Assembly (NCBI GenBank): GCA_037178625.1
Contig: CM074139.1
Coordinates: 1,550,001 to 1,614,000, forward strand
Direction: 5' to 3'
DNA: 64,000 bases
Origin: Skeletonema tropicum
Taxonomy: Eukaryota > Bacillariophyta > Thalassiosirophyceae > Thalassiosirales > Thalassiosiraceae
Shown: piece after piece, positions 1 through 11,000 of the stretch
Position numbering within the stretch: position 1 is the stretch's first letter
How the letters are laid out: every line of letters starts with the position of its first letter
Translations under genes and position numbers: made by a program
Notes under the pieces: generated by a model
What the model saw: only the letters and a program-made list of their open reading frames with translations
Database searches by the model: none
What the model was told of the DNA's origin: nothing

Positions 1-55
1 CAATAAATTCGCGGAACACACATTTGAGTGCAGCATGAAGGATCAAAGCACTCAC

Positions 56-240
56 CAATCGCAAATTTTATGACGCCAGTGGCTGGATATTGCGTTGCTC
101 AATTCCTCATGTTGGTGAGACACCTTCATATATTTGTAAGACGATTCCTTCTGAAAAAGGCAACTTAACTCTTCCAAGGAAGACTTTCGACAACGCTGCT
201 TCTCACTAAAACCCATGATCGATTGTGATTGATGATTCAT
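56..240 (-). CDS. Cyclin, exon 1 only (gene runs off the left edge)
   Basis: Reading leftward from an ATG at 240, this 61-codon exon ends in WRHKICDW and is followed by a GT donor (gtgag, complement of 51-55). The cyclin gene at 1231-2193 has exon 1 ending WRRKICDW at the same splice phase, and its next exon begins with the cyclin-box sequence YYEFVDYF. The simplest reading is that this is the first exon of a paralogous cyclin whose cyclin box lies beyond position 1. The Trp-rich stretch before the intron is the start of the N-terminal cyclin box, which binds a cyclin-dependent kinase. Upstream residues are polar and show no motif. It lies head-to-tail with the second cyclin, so a tandem duplication is likely. 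The remainder cannot be checked here. Confidence 0.6.
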
Positions 241-1230
241 GCCGACGCAACTCGAGAGGAGAGATGGATGGTGTGAGGCTTACGATGAATTAACTTCCAG
301 TGATGTGACCACTCAATCAATGCATGTTCGTCTTCTCTGTGAAAGGAGTGGTTGCGCTTCTTCAGCTTCCTTCGACCTACACTGCACCTGCATGCATCGC
401 AGTTACTGTCGCGGCTCTGCGTGCTCGCGCTCGTGCTGCCGACAGATAGAGGCCTCATCACCTTCAATATATCCATTGCTTCCAACAGGAGCGTCTGAAG
501 AGTGAACAACACGCAGCACTTTGAAGCGCAGAGTGCGCCACTCCATGTGAAGCGAACACATCCAATTAAAAAATGAGCGGTACTAAAGTCCTTAAGGAAG
601 CAAGATTTCATTGATAGAATCTGGGTATTCCATACTCACACATACCGGTTGTTTTCTGGTATTAAAAACACAGTTTAGTTGTTTCAAAAGTCGTACGTCA
701 CCCCCCATTTAACATGCGTCATATCTCTTCGCTTCAGGTTAACTACTTCCTTACATATTCCCTCTGCGCGAAGAGAAGCACACTGGCAGGTTAATAAAAA
801 ATCTACAATAGGAATTCGGATCCCCCAAAGGTTAACCCTGCCGTTAACCTCTGGTTGCGAACTTTCCTGCTTCTCTCATTTCTGCGCTCTTCGCGCGCTT
901 CATGAGAATCAAAGAAATGTGAATCAGCCATCCACGAGCTCTAGAGAGCATGACCAAAATAATAAGTTCGAATTTTCCGTTCCTTGGTACTTTTTTGGAT
1001 CGACTCGGATCCTCAATCTCATCATGTCAGTACTTTCATACTCCTGGGCTCTCTCTCGGTGCCAAGGGAGATACTGTACAACTTACTTCACTCAAGTGCA
1101 ATGCTGCGAGCCAGGAACATCAATGAAGAATGCTCAAAACAGCATCACTTTTTCATTCTTGTACAATAGAAAATGTGTAAATGTGTGAAGACTAAACAAC
1201 ATAGAAAACATTTATTCGTTTCACATATAA
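241..1230. other. Intergenic, no supported gene
   Basis: This spacer lies between the start of the left-edge cyclin and the end of the next cyclin. Open frames of 60-169 codons exist on both strands, but none has a recognisable motif, they overlap one another, and their composition is not coding-like. No repeat or RNA gene was seen. Confidence 0.5.
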
Positions 1231-2193
1231 TTACATACAGAAGCTGACCACAGTTGTCGGAGAATTCGAAACGTTTCTGTCGCTGTCGCTATCGCTGAAG
1301 TAGTCAAGATCAGGTAGTTGATGACATACTCTTTTCAACATGATCTGACATTGAGCAACTTGTGTCGGGTCTACCATCTCGCTTGAATGTATTTCCGGTG
1401 CATCAAGTGACGATAGCTTCCCTTCTTCGGTGAAGACGAGAGGATTTTCAGCATAGATCTTCTCCTCGGCATTCTTCAAAGCAGCGTATACTACGACAGA
1501 TGACTTGAAATTCACCAGTATCTCTGGCATGAAGATGGCAAGCTCAACTTGATATCGTGTAGCCTCGTAAAGGTAGGATCCTGATTGATTGCATACATTA
1601 CTTATAGGGTGCAACTTGCTGAACATTAAGGCAAAATCGTGCAGTGTTGGTGGGTTGACATACCACTCGAGGCTCTCGAGCATGTTCATTTCCATATCCA
1701 CTATATCCTGCGGCGTAGGTGAGCCGTAGAGGATTTTGGACAGGGCTCGACTGCGTAATAAGTTAGTATCCTCTTCACAGACTTCACAAGATGTAGAATG
1801 TAGCTTTATTGCGAGGAAGAGAGCGGTGGCAGCTACGGTCTGGTAGGTGTTCAAGGTGTTTACGTCTTCGCAAGATTTTTGGCTTGCAATGGAAATGTAG
1901 CGATCGAAGTAGTTCATGGCCACTCCTACAACCTCTCGATCGAAGTTAAAGTAGTCAACGAATTCATAATACCTGATACGATGGGTGTTCAAGAGATACA
2001 CAACATGAGTGTGTGAAATGTTTATCGAGGAATGTATTTTCCCTGGAAAAACTTACCAATCGCATATCTTGCGCCGCCAACCCAGACTGCCCCGATCCCG
2101 CTGCGGATTAGGGGGAATCTGCATCTGATACTGCTTCGATTGCTCTTTCAGCAAGAGGCAATCTAACGTACGGCGGTAATCATTCAACTCCAT
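1231..2193 (-). CDS. Cyclin (diatom-type), two exons
   Basis: This is a 292-residue cyclin, joined as 2057-2193 and 1231-1972 with an 84-bp intron (donor gtaagt, acceptor atcag). Splicing gives the continuous cyclin-box start WRRKICDWYYEFVDYF, followed by REVVGVAMNYFDRY, the conserved helix pair of the N-terminal box. The later TAATALFLAIKLH-like and LESLEWYVNPPT segments also match the cyclin fold. A cyclin-dependent kinase would be the partner; the role is cell-cycle or nutrient-linked control of kinase activity in the nucleus or cytosol. The pattern RR(K)xCDW..VVDYF..REVV is typical of the expanded diatom-specific cyclin group, which is a family-level inference. The C-terminus is acidic and Ser-rich (DSDSD). 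The start is the first in-frame ATG in exon 1. A paralogous first exon lies 1.8 kb downstream on the same strand. Confidence 0.85.
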
Positions 2194-2751
2194 TGCATTG
2201 CTACTTCTTTTGTGTGTTTTGCGAACGCGAAGTGTAAATAAATAACAACTGCTTCAAATCAAAACTTCTTCACGTGGTTTGAAGTTAGTATCTTTTTTCA
2301 TGATCGCGTTCTCTCCTTCTGTTATCGGTCGTAAAGAAGAGCGTGTTTGTCGTAGAGAATGCGAACACTATACCTCGTTTCTGTCATGTCTGCATCGGCT
2401 TTGCACTATCCCTTTCGCGCGTTCTTCAGTAAATAAGCACTAATTCCGTGAAGAATGCGAACTCAGGTAAGTTTTACCCTCCTCGCGTTACGCTTCCATT
2501 GGGCCTTTTTTTTCTGTCCTGTCCTCACTACTGTACTTTCTCACAATTCAAGTATTCTTAAAATCCCGTCTAGTTCGCATCGAGTTCGCATCAGTAGCAG
2601 CCAACATGCATCGCGCGCATCGCGCGTTTTCTTTAAGTAATGTGGGCGTAATAACTTATGTACATGGGCTGTCTGTCCCTCCCTCCAAACAAACCAAAAA
2701 CCAAACCTCCAAGTCGACCTCCACTAACTTTTTCTCTACTACACGTCCACC
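2194..2751. promoter_or_regulatory. Divergent promoter region, cyclin / eIF3f
   Basis: This 558-bp spacer separates two divergently transcribed genes and must contain both 5' regions. A pyrimidine-rich tract with short repeated tcgcatc motifs lies near 2575-2625, about 130-180 bp before the eIF3f start. No specific binding site can be named. Confidence 0.35.
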
Positions 2752-3934
2752 ATGGCCGCCGCTCTAGCCCAACCAACAACCTACGGGTGCTCCCCCGCCC
2801 TCCTCCTATCCAGCAAAGCCGCTCCTTTGTCGGCAGCTGCCGTGGCTTCCCGAAGCAAGAGTGCTCCTGGAGAATCGTCGGTCGTAACCGATGTGGTCGT
2901 ACACCCCATTGTGTTGCTAAGTGTATTGGATCATCACACGAGGAGACAGGAGGGGGCTGGACGTGTAATTGGAACACTACTTGGAAAAAGAGATGGTGAC
3001 AAGGTAAGTTACTGATCATTATCATTCTAGATATATTGCTGCGTCGAGTGCAGTGTGCATATCATATGCATCAGAGCCGTGTGCGTATCACATGCATCAG
3101 AGCACAGCTGCTCGGGCAAGGATAGCGAAGAAAAACATTTCTATTGATTATTTGCAAATTTCATCACTGACAATAATTATACTTCGTTGCAAATATTTTC
3201 AGGTTGAAATCACCAACGCTTTTGCAGTACCACACGCCGAGCGCGGTGACGAAGTTGCCATCGGCAAAGACTTTAATCGTCAGATGCTTGCGCTTCACCT
3301 CCGCGCAAACCCTCGCGAGACTGTCATGGGATGGTATGCCACCGCCCTCCCCGACGAAAACGATCCCAATGGAGAATCGAAATGTATTGCTGATACGAGT
3401 TCATTAATTCACGATTTTTATGCCGGAGAATGTGACGACGATCCGATTCATTTGGTGGTAGATACAAGTCTTCAGACGGACGCTATTGCTCTTCGGGCAT
3501 ACAAGTCCACCCCTGTCTGTATCAAAAATGAACCACTTGCCAATATGTTCAATGAAATTCGGCTTTCTGTGAAATCATCAGAATCAGAGCGTATCTGCAT
3601 CGATCGTATGATTGGATCCAACTCGGCGGAAGGTGCATCCACCAATGAAGATGAGACTGCCGCCCTCCAGGTGTCCATGGAGAGGCTATTGGAAATGCTT
3701 GAGACTTGTTCGGAATATGTAGATAAGGTTGTTGATGGGACAGTTTCACCGGATGATGAAGTGGGAAGAAATATTTCGGAGGTATTAAACAGTGTCCCAC
3801 GGATCCGACCCGAGGTGTTTGATAAGATGTTCAATGATAGCTTGCAGGATTTGTTGATGGTTACATATTTGTCCAATATTACTAAGACTCAGCTCACTAT
3901 TGCTGAGAAGTTGAATGAGACACTTGGAAAGTAA
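2752..3934 (+). CDS. EIF3F: Eukaryotic translation initiation factor 3 subunit F
   Basis: The 327-residue product is joined as 2752-3003 and 3203-3934 (intron 199 bp, gtaagt to ttcag). The MPN domain starts at about residue 44 with VVVHPIVLLSVLDHHTRR and continues through RVIGTLLGK, VEITNAFAVPHAE, DEVAIG and MGWYATALPD to SLIHDFYAGE and DPIHLVVDTSL, which is the diagnostic eIF3f order. The residues of a catalytic JAMM metalloprotease (HxH with a downstream Asp) are absent, as expected for this non-catalytic MPN subunit. The C-terminal helical region (about 230-327) is the part that in known eIF3f proteins packs with eIF3h and eIF3m. It acts in the cytosol in recruitment of mRNA to the 40S ribosome. 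The Ala/Ser-rich N-terminus (residues 1-40) is poorly conserved in the family. The length is close to the usual size. Confidence 0.95.
3053..3104. repeat. 26-bp direct repeat, two units, in eIF3f intron
   Basis: Two adjacent 26-bp units begin gtgtgc and contain atgcatcagagc. They differ at a few positions and lie wholly inside the intron of the eIF3f gene. Confidence 0.8.
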
Positions 3935-4208
3935 GCATATTAAATAGGATAATAAAATGAGCATAATATTTCTGGGTGGACCACTGGAGAATAGTAATAT
4001 ATGCTGGGCAGAGCCGAGATGTGAGATATGCCTGCATAAAGCTTTGAATATTAGACGAGTGTAGTCAGCACGACTCGTCATCACTAACCTTTCAACTGAT
4101 ACCAAAAGAATAATATAGATAATTGGCTTATATACATATTATTTAGCAAAATTTAGTTAGAGAGGAAGCAATCCCTCCTAGCAGAGCTAGATTTGTAGCA
4201 TGTCAAAT

Positions 4209-5658
4209 CTAGTTCATTTCAAACACCTCCTCATGCTCCTCTCCTTCAGCAATAGTATCGAAATTATTGTTCGAAGGAGTAGTAACCAGATGATTGCGTT
4301 CCATATTACCGCAAGAAACAGAACGGGGTCTTCCCGTATTCTTGGCAGAAAGTGGATCTGGAACCATAAAGTGCTCTTCTTGAGGAGCAGTATAGTAGTG
4401 CCTACTTGTAACAGTTGCGGCAAATTTCACTCTGCGTTCATCATAACTTTCCGCCCGAAGTCGACGTTGTGGAGCAGCAGGCACAACCAATTCTTCTTTG
4501 GAGGAGTTCCTTAGTATTGGAAAGGGTACTTGGACACTGCTGTCGACACTTTTCCCTAGAATGGAAGCATCACTGAGACTCTCCTTTGATTCTGGATCTG
4601 TAATGGCAGCAATTTGAACTATCTTTGAATGCATCAACATGGAATTTCTGGGTGGACTCTCTACCCAACTCTCATCATTTGAAGTACCAGGGTTGTTGCC
4701 AGACAAAGCAGAAGAATGCCTTGGCGGTGGAGGAGGCATAAGTTGTGCAGAATTAGTTCGTCCAAAGCTTGGTTTCCGAACCCCATTACTAGATGCTTTT
4801 TGCGTAGTAGGAAGGTTGGTAGCAAAACTCTTTTCAAGATTGAATTTGGCAGCACCAGACATCGAGCACGAATTGGAAGACAACGCATCCGCAAGCAGCG
4901 AGGCAGTATTATTGCTCCGTCCTTGACTTCGATGTCTATCTGCCGCGTTCTTGGCATACCGTGCCATGAGACTACAAACTAAACAAGAATTTTGATCAGG
5001 TTGCATTCCATTGGTCCTACGACCCAAACCTACTTGTTTCAGTCGTAAATCTTTGCACCGACGATAATGTGCGAGAAGCTTCCGAGTTTCATTGCACCCC
5101 TTGGTACAGGATGGGCATGGGAAGTTAGGCCCAGCTGGGCAGGTTTTCACATGAACTAGAAGAAGTTTTGTATCATCGCAGCCACGGTGTGCACATGTGC
5201 CTTGTGGTTGGCGACAGTTCTGAAAGTAATGCAGAATATAAGTAGGTGGATGAAGTTTAGACAAAGAGGTACTCTATGGCAGTGATGAGCAAAGCAAGTG
5301 ATGCATAGACGACCAAGAGTGATGAGCTTACCTGTGCATGTAAGATGAGCCATAACGATGCAGCAGCCTTTTTGGCCTTGGCCATCAAATCTCCAACATT
5401 CGCAGCATGCTCTTGTAGCTGTGGCGGAGTGATAGTATTTGGTTCATCATCTTCCTCCATCGACTTGGAGGCTGATGATGCTGATGAGGCATTGTTGTTG
5501 CATGGATAGCAAGGTTGGTACTTGCTGGTACTACCATGCCCTATGATATGCTCAGATGATGATGGAGGCCCCCGATTGTTTACGGATGGCGAGGACATGC
5601 TACGATATCCAATGGATATAGCGATGTCTATTTGTTGAAGGTGGTACGTGTCAAACAA
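4209..5658 (-). CDS. TAZ-type zinc-finger protein
   Basis: Joined as 5332-5658 and 4209-5219 (intron 112 bp; donor gtaagc, acceptor ctttcag), this gives 445 residues. The TAZ domain spans the splice junction. Helix LMAKAKKAAASLWLILHA at about 90-108 is followed by His/Cys clusters: NCRQPQGTCAHRGC, HVKTCPAG, FPCPSCTKGC, HYRRC and CLVC. This is the HxnCxnCxnC pattern repeated three times in CBP/p300-type TAZ domains, which bind transcription activators. No histone acetyltransferase, bromodomain or KIX region is present, so this is a stand-alone TAZ protein. The rest is Ser/Asn/Pro-rich and probably disordered, with an acidic end. Diatoms carry several TAZ proteins (family knowledge). An alternative start at the downstream MSSPS, still in exon 1, is possible. 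Confidence 0.75.
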
Positions 5659-6113
5659 TGCTATTGCGCTATAATATTATCATGTCCTTATGGCAATCAA
5701 TATGCGTGATGTGTACACTAACACAAGCTTTTGAAACAGAACTGGTGGTGGCAGAATACTTTTCAAGATTTCAAGATTTGTTTCTTTCCTCTCCAGCCAT
5801 TGGAACCCCCATCTGATCCGCTTCTCATGCTGGTGTCTTTGTGTGGCTGTGGAAGGTGGTCGTAGTTGAAGGCTGGATGGTTGGTGAGGAGAGGCGCTGA
5901 AGATGGATGACGCTGAAATCGGAACGCAAATTCAAATGTGTGGATGTCAGTGATTGACGGTGCGTAAATGTCTGAGCGACATGTTCTTCGGGCGTTTCTC
6001 GCGTTTGTTTTTCTCAAAATTTTGATTTCAATTCATTTCATTTGAATGCATCCATGAAACAATTTTAGTACACATCTTATGTGTTACGGCTGTTGCGGAC
6101 ATGTCAATGAGCC
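5659..6113. promoter_or_regulatory. Divergent spacer, TAZ protein / kinase-like gene
   Basis: This 455-bp region lies between two divergent genes. An 84-codon minus-strand frame at 5763-6017 has no motif and no splice link that can be justified, so no gene is called. Confidence 0.35.
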
Positions 6114-7982
6114 ATGATTAACTCTTCTCTACCATCTGCCTGCCACTCGTCTTCTCTCAAGTCATCCTCGCCAGGCAGGCCCTTGAAGCGGCGTATCTTC
6201 CCACAGACACCGCCGCCTCCACCAAAGACGAAAACCAATGCTATTCATCCGTACACGACAGCTCCAGATCTAGAATCAACGCCTGATTCAGAATCTGCCA
6301 AAGGCCATCCAGAGCTACTGATCAACCGTCAAATACTACCTGCACCTCATTCAACGACAAATCGGCAAAAATATAGTATGATCCGTCCCAAGCACATGAT
6401 CCCAATTCTATTGTTCCTAGCAACCGGAGTTCCCTTCATTGTGCACTTCCAGCTAGGGCCAGAGATGCAACGACAGAATCAGCAACAGATCAAACTAGAC
6501 GAACCAAAATTGACAGAAAGGAATAGCATCCCGAAAAGAAAGAAGCCGCATAGATCACAGCATGACACCAAGAAGGAAGAGGAATCCTCGTCCATTCAAA
6601 GAGATTCTCATTTCTTGAGGCACCAACCGTCCAATAAAAAGAGTTTGATGAAGTTTCATTCCATACCAGAAACACAAACTCCTTCGACATTGAATCTATC
6701 ACTGCCAAGCTTGACGAAAAGTATTAAAGTTGACGGGATTACTGTATCACTAATGAGCGGTACTGTTGGAAACAACGTTCAGGTCCGAAATAGCAACACA
6801 CACCCTGAAAGCTTGAATGATACCAAAGAGTTGAACGCTCCAGATGGAAATAATTCAAATGAAGACAACAACGCATCAAATGATGAGACGCGGGTACTCA
6901 CCAGCGAAACAGCCGCGTGGGAACCAGATCAAGAGTGCATCCCAATGGAGGATTGGCAAACGACATTCAAACCCACTTGCAACTCACTGCACGAGATGGA
7001 CATGCCCTTCCTACTCAATAAGGAGGCCTACTCTCTTGTTAGCAATAAAGGATTTTGGAGAAACGCATGGAATGTGGATATGAAGATTGCCGAGAATGGG
7101 ATGTCACCGGTGAGCAATATTGTGATCAAGTCTCTCAAGTATTATCATGAACCGAATGATGAAACGTTTGAGTTGAATCGGGTGGATGGTGTTTCGATGG
7201 AGCAGTTGACCCATAGTCGATATATCACGGATATTTATGGGTATTGTGGTACGACCTCGCTGCAAGAATTTGCTGGTGGGAATTTGGCAAAGTTCCTCCC
7301 CAAGCTGAAACCAATAGAGCAGCTAGGTATGGCTGCGTGGGTGGCAGCTGGGGTTGCAGATATTCACGAAGTAGGCAAGAAGAAAGCTAGTGGCGATGGT
7401 AATACAGCTGTCCTTAACAATACCATCGCTGCATCTCTAATCCACAATGATATCAACATGGACAACATCCTTTTGGGCAATCGCGATGGAATCAACGTCC
7501 CATTAATCAATGATTTCAACATTGCAATATTTCGGAAGAAAGATGCCAAGACAGGAGCACCCTGCAAATTCCGTGGACGTTTCTTCAACCCGCAATGGAT
7601 GGCTCCCGAACAAATGTTTACAAATGACAGAGAAGATAGCTTATCCATAGGATTCTTGAACGAAAAGATTGATGTCTATGCATTAGGAAACATTCTTTAC
7701 AAAATTGCTGTTGGAAAGTCTCCTTGGAAGTACAATTTCAACAAGGCACCGAAGATACTTGACGAACACAAGGAGAAGATTACAAGGGCAAAATTAAAAG
7801 GTGGCAAGCCAAAGGTGCCAGATGAAGCTAAGAATTCCGAAGATCCAAGCATTCAAGCAGTGTTGACTGCCATGGATAGATGTTACAGAAATGATCCAGA
7901 TGTAAGGCCGTCAGCTAGAGAGATATCAGACTTTTTGAATAAGAAATTCTTGACAATAGGTCGCAAGAGTATTGAGCAATGA
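6114..7982 (+). CDS. Membrane-anchored protein kinase-like protein
   Basis: A single-exon gene of 622 residues. A basic, Pro/Ser-rich N-terminus leads to one hydrophobic segment at about 95-112 (IPILLFLATGVPFIVHF), suggesting a type II membrane protein of the secretory pathway. A low-complexity linker follows, then a kinase-like domain from about 300 to 615. Visible landmarks are a candidate ATP-binding Lys in VIKSLKY (K339), the catalytic loop HNDINMDN (D446, N451), DFN at 467-469 where most kinases have DFG, WMAPEQM (APE motif), and IDVYALGNILYKIAVGKSPW (helix F region). A normal glycine-rich loop is not obvious. The catalytic Asp and metal-binding Asp are kept, so activity is possible, but the DFN change and weak N-lobe make an atypical or pseudokinase equally open. 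No clear orthologue outside diatom-like proteins is recognised. Confidence 0.7.
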   Translation: MINSSLPSACHSSSLKSSSPGRPLKRRIFPQTPPPPPKTKTNAIHPYTTAPDLESTPDSESAKGHPELLINRQILPAPHSTTNRQKYSMIRPKHMIPILLFLATGVPFIVHFQLGPEMQRQNQQQIKLDEPKLTERNSIPKRKKPHRSQHDTKKEEESSSIQRDSHFLRHQPSNKKSLMKFHSIPETQTPSTLNLSLPSLTKSIKVDGITVSLMSGTVGNNVQVRNSNTHPESLNDTKELNAPDGNNSNEDNNASNDETRVLTSETAAWEPDQECIPMEDWQTTFKPTCNSLHEMDMPFLLNKEAYSLVSNKGFWRNAWNVDMKIAENGMSPVSNIVIKSLKYYHEPNDETFELNRVDGVSMEQLTHSRYITDIYGYCGTTSLQEFAGGNLAKFLPKLKPIEQLGMAAWVAAGVADIHEVGKKKASGDGNTAVLNNTIAASLIHNDINMDNILLGNRDGINVPLINDFNIAIFRKKDAKTGAPCKFRGRFFNPQWMAPEQMFTNDREDSLSIGFLNEKIDVYALGNILYKIAVGKSPWKYNFNKAPKILDEHKEKITRAKLKGGKPKVPDEAKNSEDPSIQAVLTAMDRCYRNDPDVRPSAREISDFLNKKFLTIGRKSIEQ

Positions 7983-8062
7983 GTATTGATGTCGTGTAGA
8001 TTAATTGGCAAGGTTTAGGAGAGATATTCGGATGAAAACAATTTATCTAAATTAAATGCACA

Positions 8063-11000
8063 TTAATAGTCACTGCGGCCTCTGGGTCTCTCCCCGGATC
8101 TCCGTTTTGGATCTTTTTTTAGCAAGTCGGTCAGTGATCCCTGAAGCAATTGTGGCATGTCTAGTGGCTGCATGTCCGCCTCACTCGGTGACTTGACGAT
8201 GACGTCGTACTTAGGCGCTTTCAAACCATTTTTTGATGGAACTTCCTTCGCTGTATCGCCCTTAGCTGTCGATTCCGTCGTGGTTGCCTGCTTTCCCTGC
8301 TTTTGAGACGTTTCGCTTTTGGCAGTATTCTGTTTGCTTGTTTTCTTTTCTACTGGGTCTTTTCCAAAACCTTTTGGCTCCTTCTCCAACCGCACTGATG
8401 CAGTTGTTTTGCTCTTTGTTGAAGTCTCAGATTTGCTTCCGGTCTGGGTAGTCGATTGCGCAGCGTTCCCTTTTTGTTCTACACTACCTTCGTTATTCTG
8501 TGACGAGACTTTTTCTGTGGCTACTTTCCCCTCGATATCTGTTGTAGATTCAGAGCGTTTAGCAGCTTCGTTCGTGACATTTACATTTGCTCCATTAGTA
8601 GGACCGGCAGATTCCCTGGCTCTTCGTTGTTCAGCTCTTATTTGCCTCTCCTTCGCCTTTCTGTCAAGTTCTGCCTGAGCTGCACGTTCTGCCAGAGACA
8701 TTCGCTTAGCAGAAGCCGCTACCGCAGATTTCTGAATATCGTTTGCAGTCTGACGGGGCTTTGGCTCATTTCCTGACTTCTTTCCATCAACAGCTGCAGT
8801 TGCTGGTGCCCCAAATTTGGCTTTGTCAGGACCCACATCGGCAGCCTTTACCATTTCTTGGTGCTTCTTTCGCTCAATGTCACGTTGGCTGGCAGCGTTA
8901 CCCTGACTTGCAGCATCAGGTCTATCTTGGCTTTTGACGGGTTCACCTCGGCTCAATGATGAAAGTAGATTGGGAGGGTTGCTTCTTGAAGGAGGTACTC
9001 CCCCTTTCGAATTTGGTTTATTTCGGCTGTCGGTGATTTGTTTTTCAAATGTCTTGTAAGCTTCTGATGCGATTCTCTTCTTCTCCGCTTCATCCATGCT
9101 TCGCCACTTTGCCTGTGCTTCATCCTGCGGAGATACTTCTAAGGAAGAAGAAGTAGACGACGATGCTGCTGGAGGACTAGGATTTCCCTGACTGAAAAAA
9201 TGAGCTGTTGGTCGCGATCCCCCAAAAGCTCCAGCGGGGACAATCGGATTTTCAGCAAGCCTCCTTTCGAATGCCTGAGCGGGGGTTGGGAGAGGCGCGG
9301 CTGGTTCATTGACAATAGAAGGTGAAGGTGTCAGCTCTCCTGACCTTGCCCGGGCATTGTCAGGCCAGACATTATCCACCCTCCCTCGGCCAGAAGAATA
9401 CTCTCGAGAAGACGAGTCCATTCCATTCGGCCGAGCATTGTCACCAGGTCGTACATTATCGACCCTTCTTCTGCCAGAAGAAGCATCTCCACCTCCTGAG
9501 GCGGATCCGGCACCTGCATAAATATTATCACTCACACCTTTTTGTGCACTTTGCCTCGGCGATGGAGATGTTGGTCGCTGCTCGAAAGACTTTGCTGGCG
9601 GCAAGGCTGGCTCTTCTCCATTGTAAGATTGTGATGGAGCCATATCCTGCGAGCCACCTGATTGAGCTGCGTAGGCGCTTATGGTGCTGTCGTCCCAACC
9701 TCCAGAGGAAGATGACGATTGGAAAAATGAAGCAGTGGGCTGCGTGTTTTGAAGTCAAAGAAGAAAACAGATAGTGTGAGCGTGATGAAGTCACTGATGC
9801 GAGTTATTCTTGTATCAGAAATGAAATGTACATACCTTTGCACCACCAAAAGCCCCAGATGGGACAATAGGATTCTCTGCCAGCCTTCTTTCAAATGCCT
9901 GTGCTGGAGTTGGAAGGCCAGCAGGTGGAGCTGCAGCAGCAGGAGATGGAGTCAGGTTCGAGTAACCTCCTCCTCCTTCTCTTCCTCCGAATTGACCTCC
10001 ACCCCCGTAGATATCTTCTTGTCCACCTCTCCGTCCTCTCGGGGGAGAAACTTCGTCTGGTTGTAACACATCATTCAGCATATCATACTCATTGGCCATC
10101 ATACCATCGCTAGTTTGAGAGTTGGGTTCCCTCGGCTGTCTTGTACCAAACATTTTGTCAAAGAAAGACTTCTGAGACCCGTCAGCACCATTATTTTGCA
10201 CATTTTGCCCATAGTCTTCAGAGCTTCCTGACCGCATACGATTGATTTCTTCTTCCCTATCCTTCAAGAACCCCATCAACTTATTCACTTCTTTCTCAGC
10301 TGCAAGTCTAGCCTCCCTTTCACCCGCTAGAGCTCCTCCAAATGCTCCTCCATCTTCAGTTGCGCGAGCGAAGCCTTCTGACATTTGTACAGCATCGGCA
10401 AATGAAAAGGCACCAGGAGCTTTACCCTGTTCCTGCCCTTGTTGTTGTTGTTGCGACCTTCCATTCATCCTCTCCAAAGCGCTCAATCTCTCCTGCAACA
10501 TTTGCATCTCCTGCTCACGCCCAGCAATAGCTTCCTCAAGTTCATTCACAAGATTGTTCGTACGTTCAAGTTCCTCTTCATAACCTTGCTTCTGCGCCTC
10601 CATATTATCCAAAAGAATATCAGTCGCCTTGTTACTCGTCTTCAAAAGTCGATCACGCTCATCAATACTCTTCTCCAATTCCACAATCCGTTGCGCCAAA
10701 CGCTCCCCCTCCTCAAAGGACTGATTGTCCGACTGCCACGTTTCTTCTCTATACGATAACTCCTGCTCCAACTCAATGATACGAGCCGCCATCAATTCTC
10801 GCTCTTGTTCATGTTCCTCCTTCAACCCGTCCATTTCCCGTCGTAAATCCCGTGCCAAATTATCGGTACCCTGCACAATCTCATTCTCTCGATTTGCAAT
10901 CTGCGCCTCCAACTCTTTCACACGAGCCATCAACTCCTTCCGTTCCTCATCTTCATTATTCCGAATCTTATTCAACTGCAACAACACACGATTGGCTTCT

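Noticed and set aside
237..1188. Open frames of 60-169 codons on both strands
   Set aside because: They overlap each other, lack motifs and have non-coding composition; no splice arrangement links them to the flanking cyclins.
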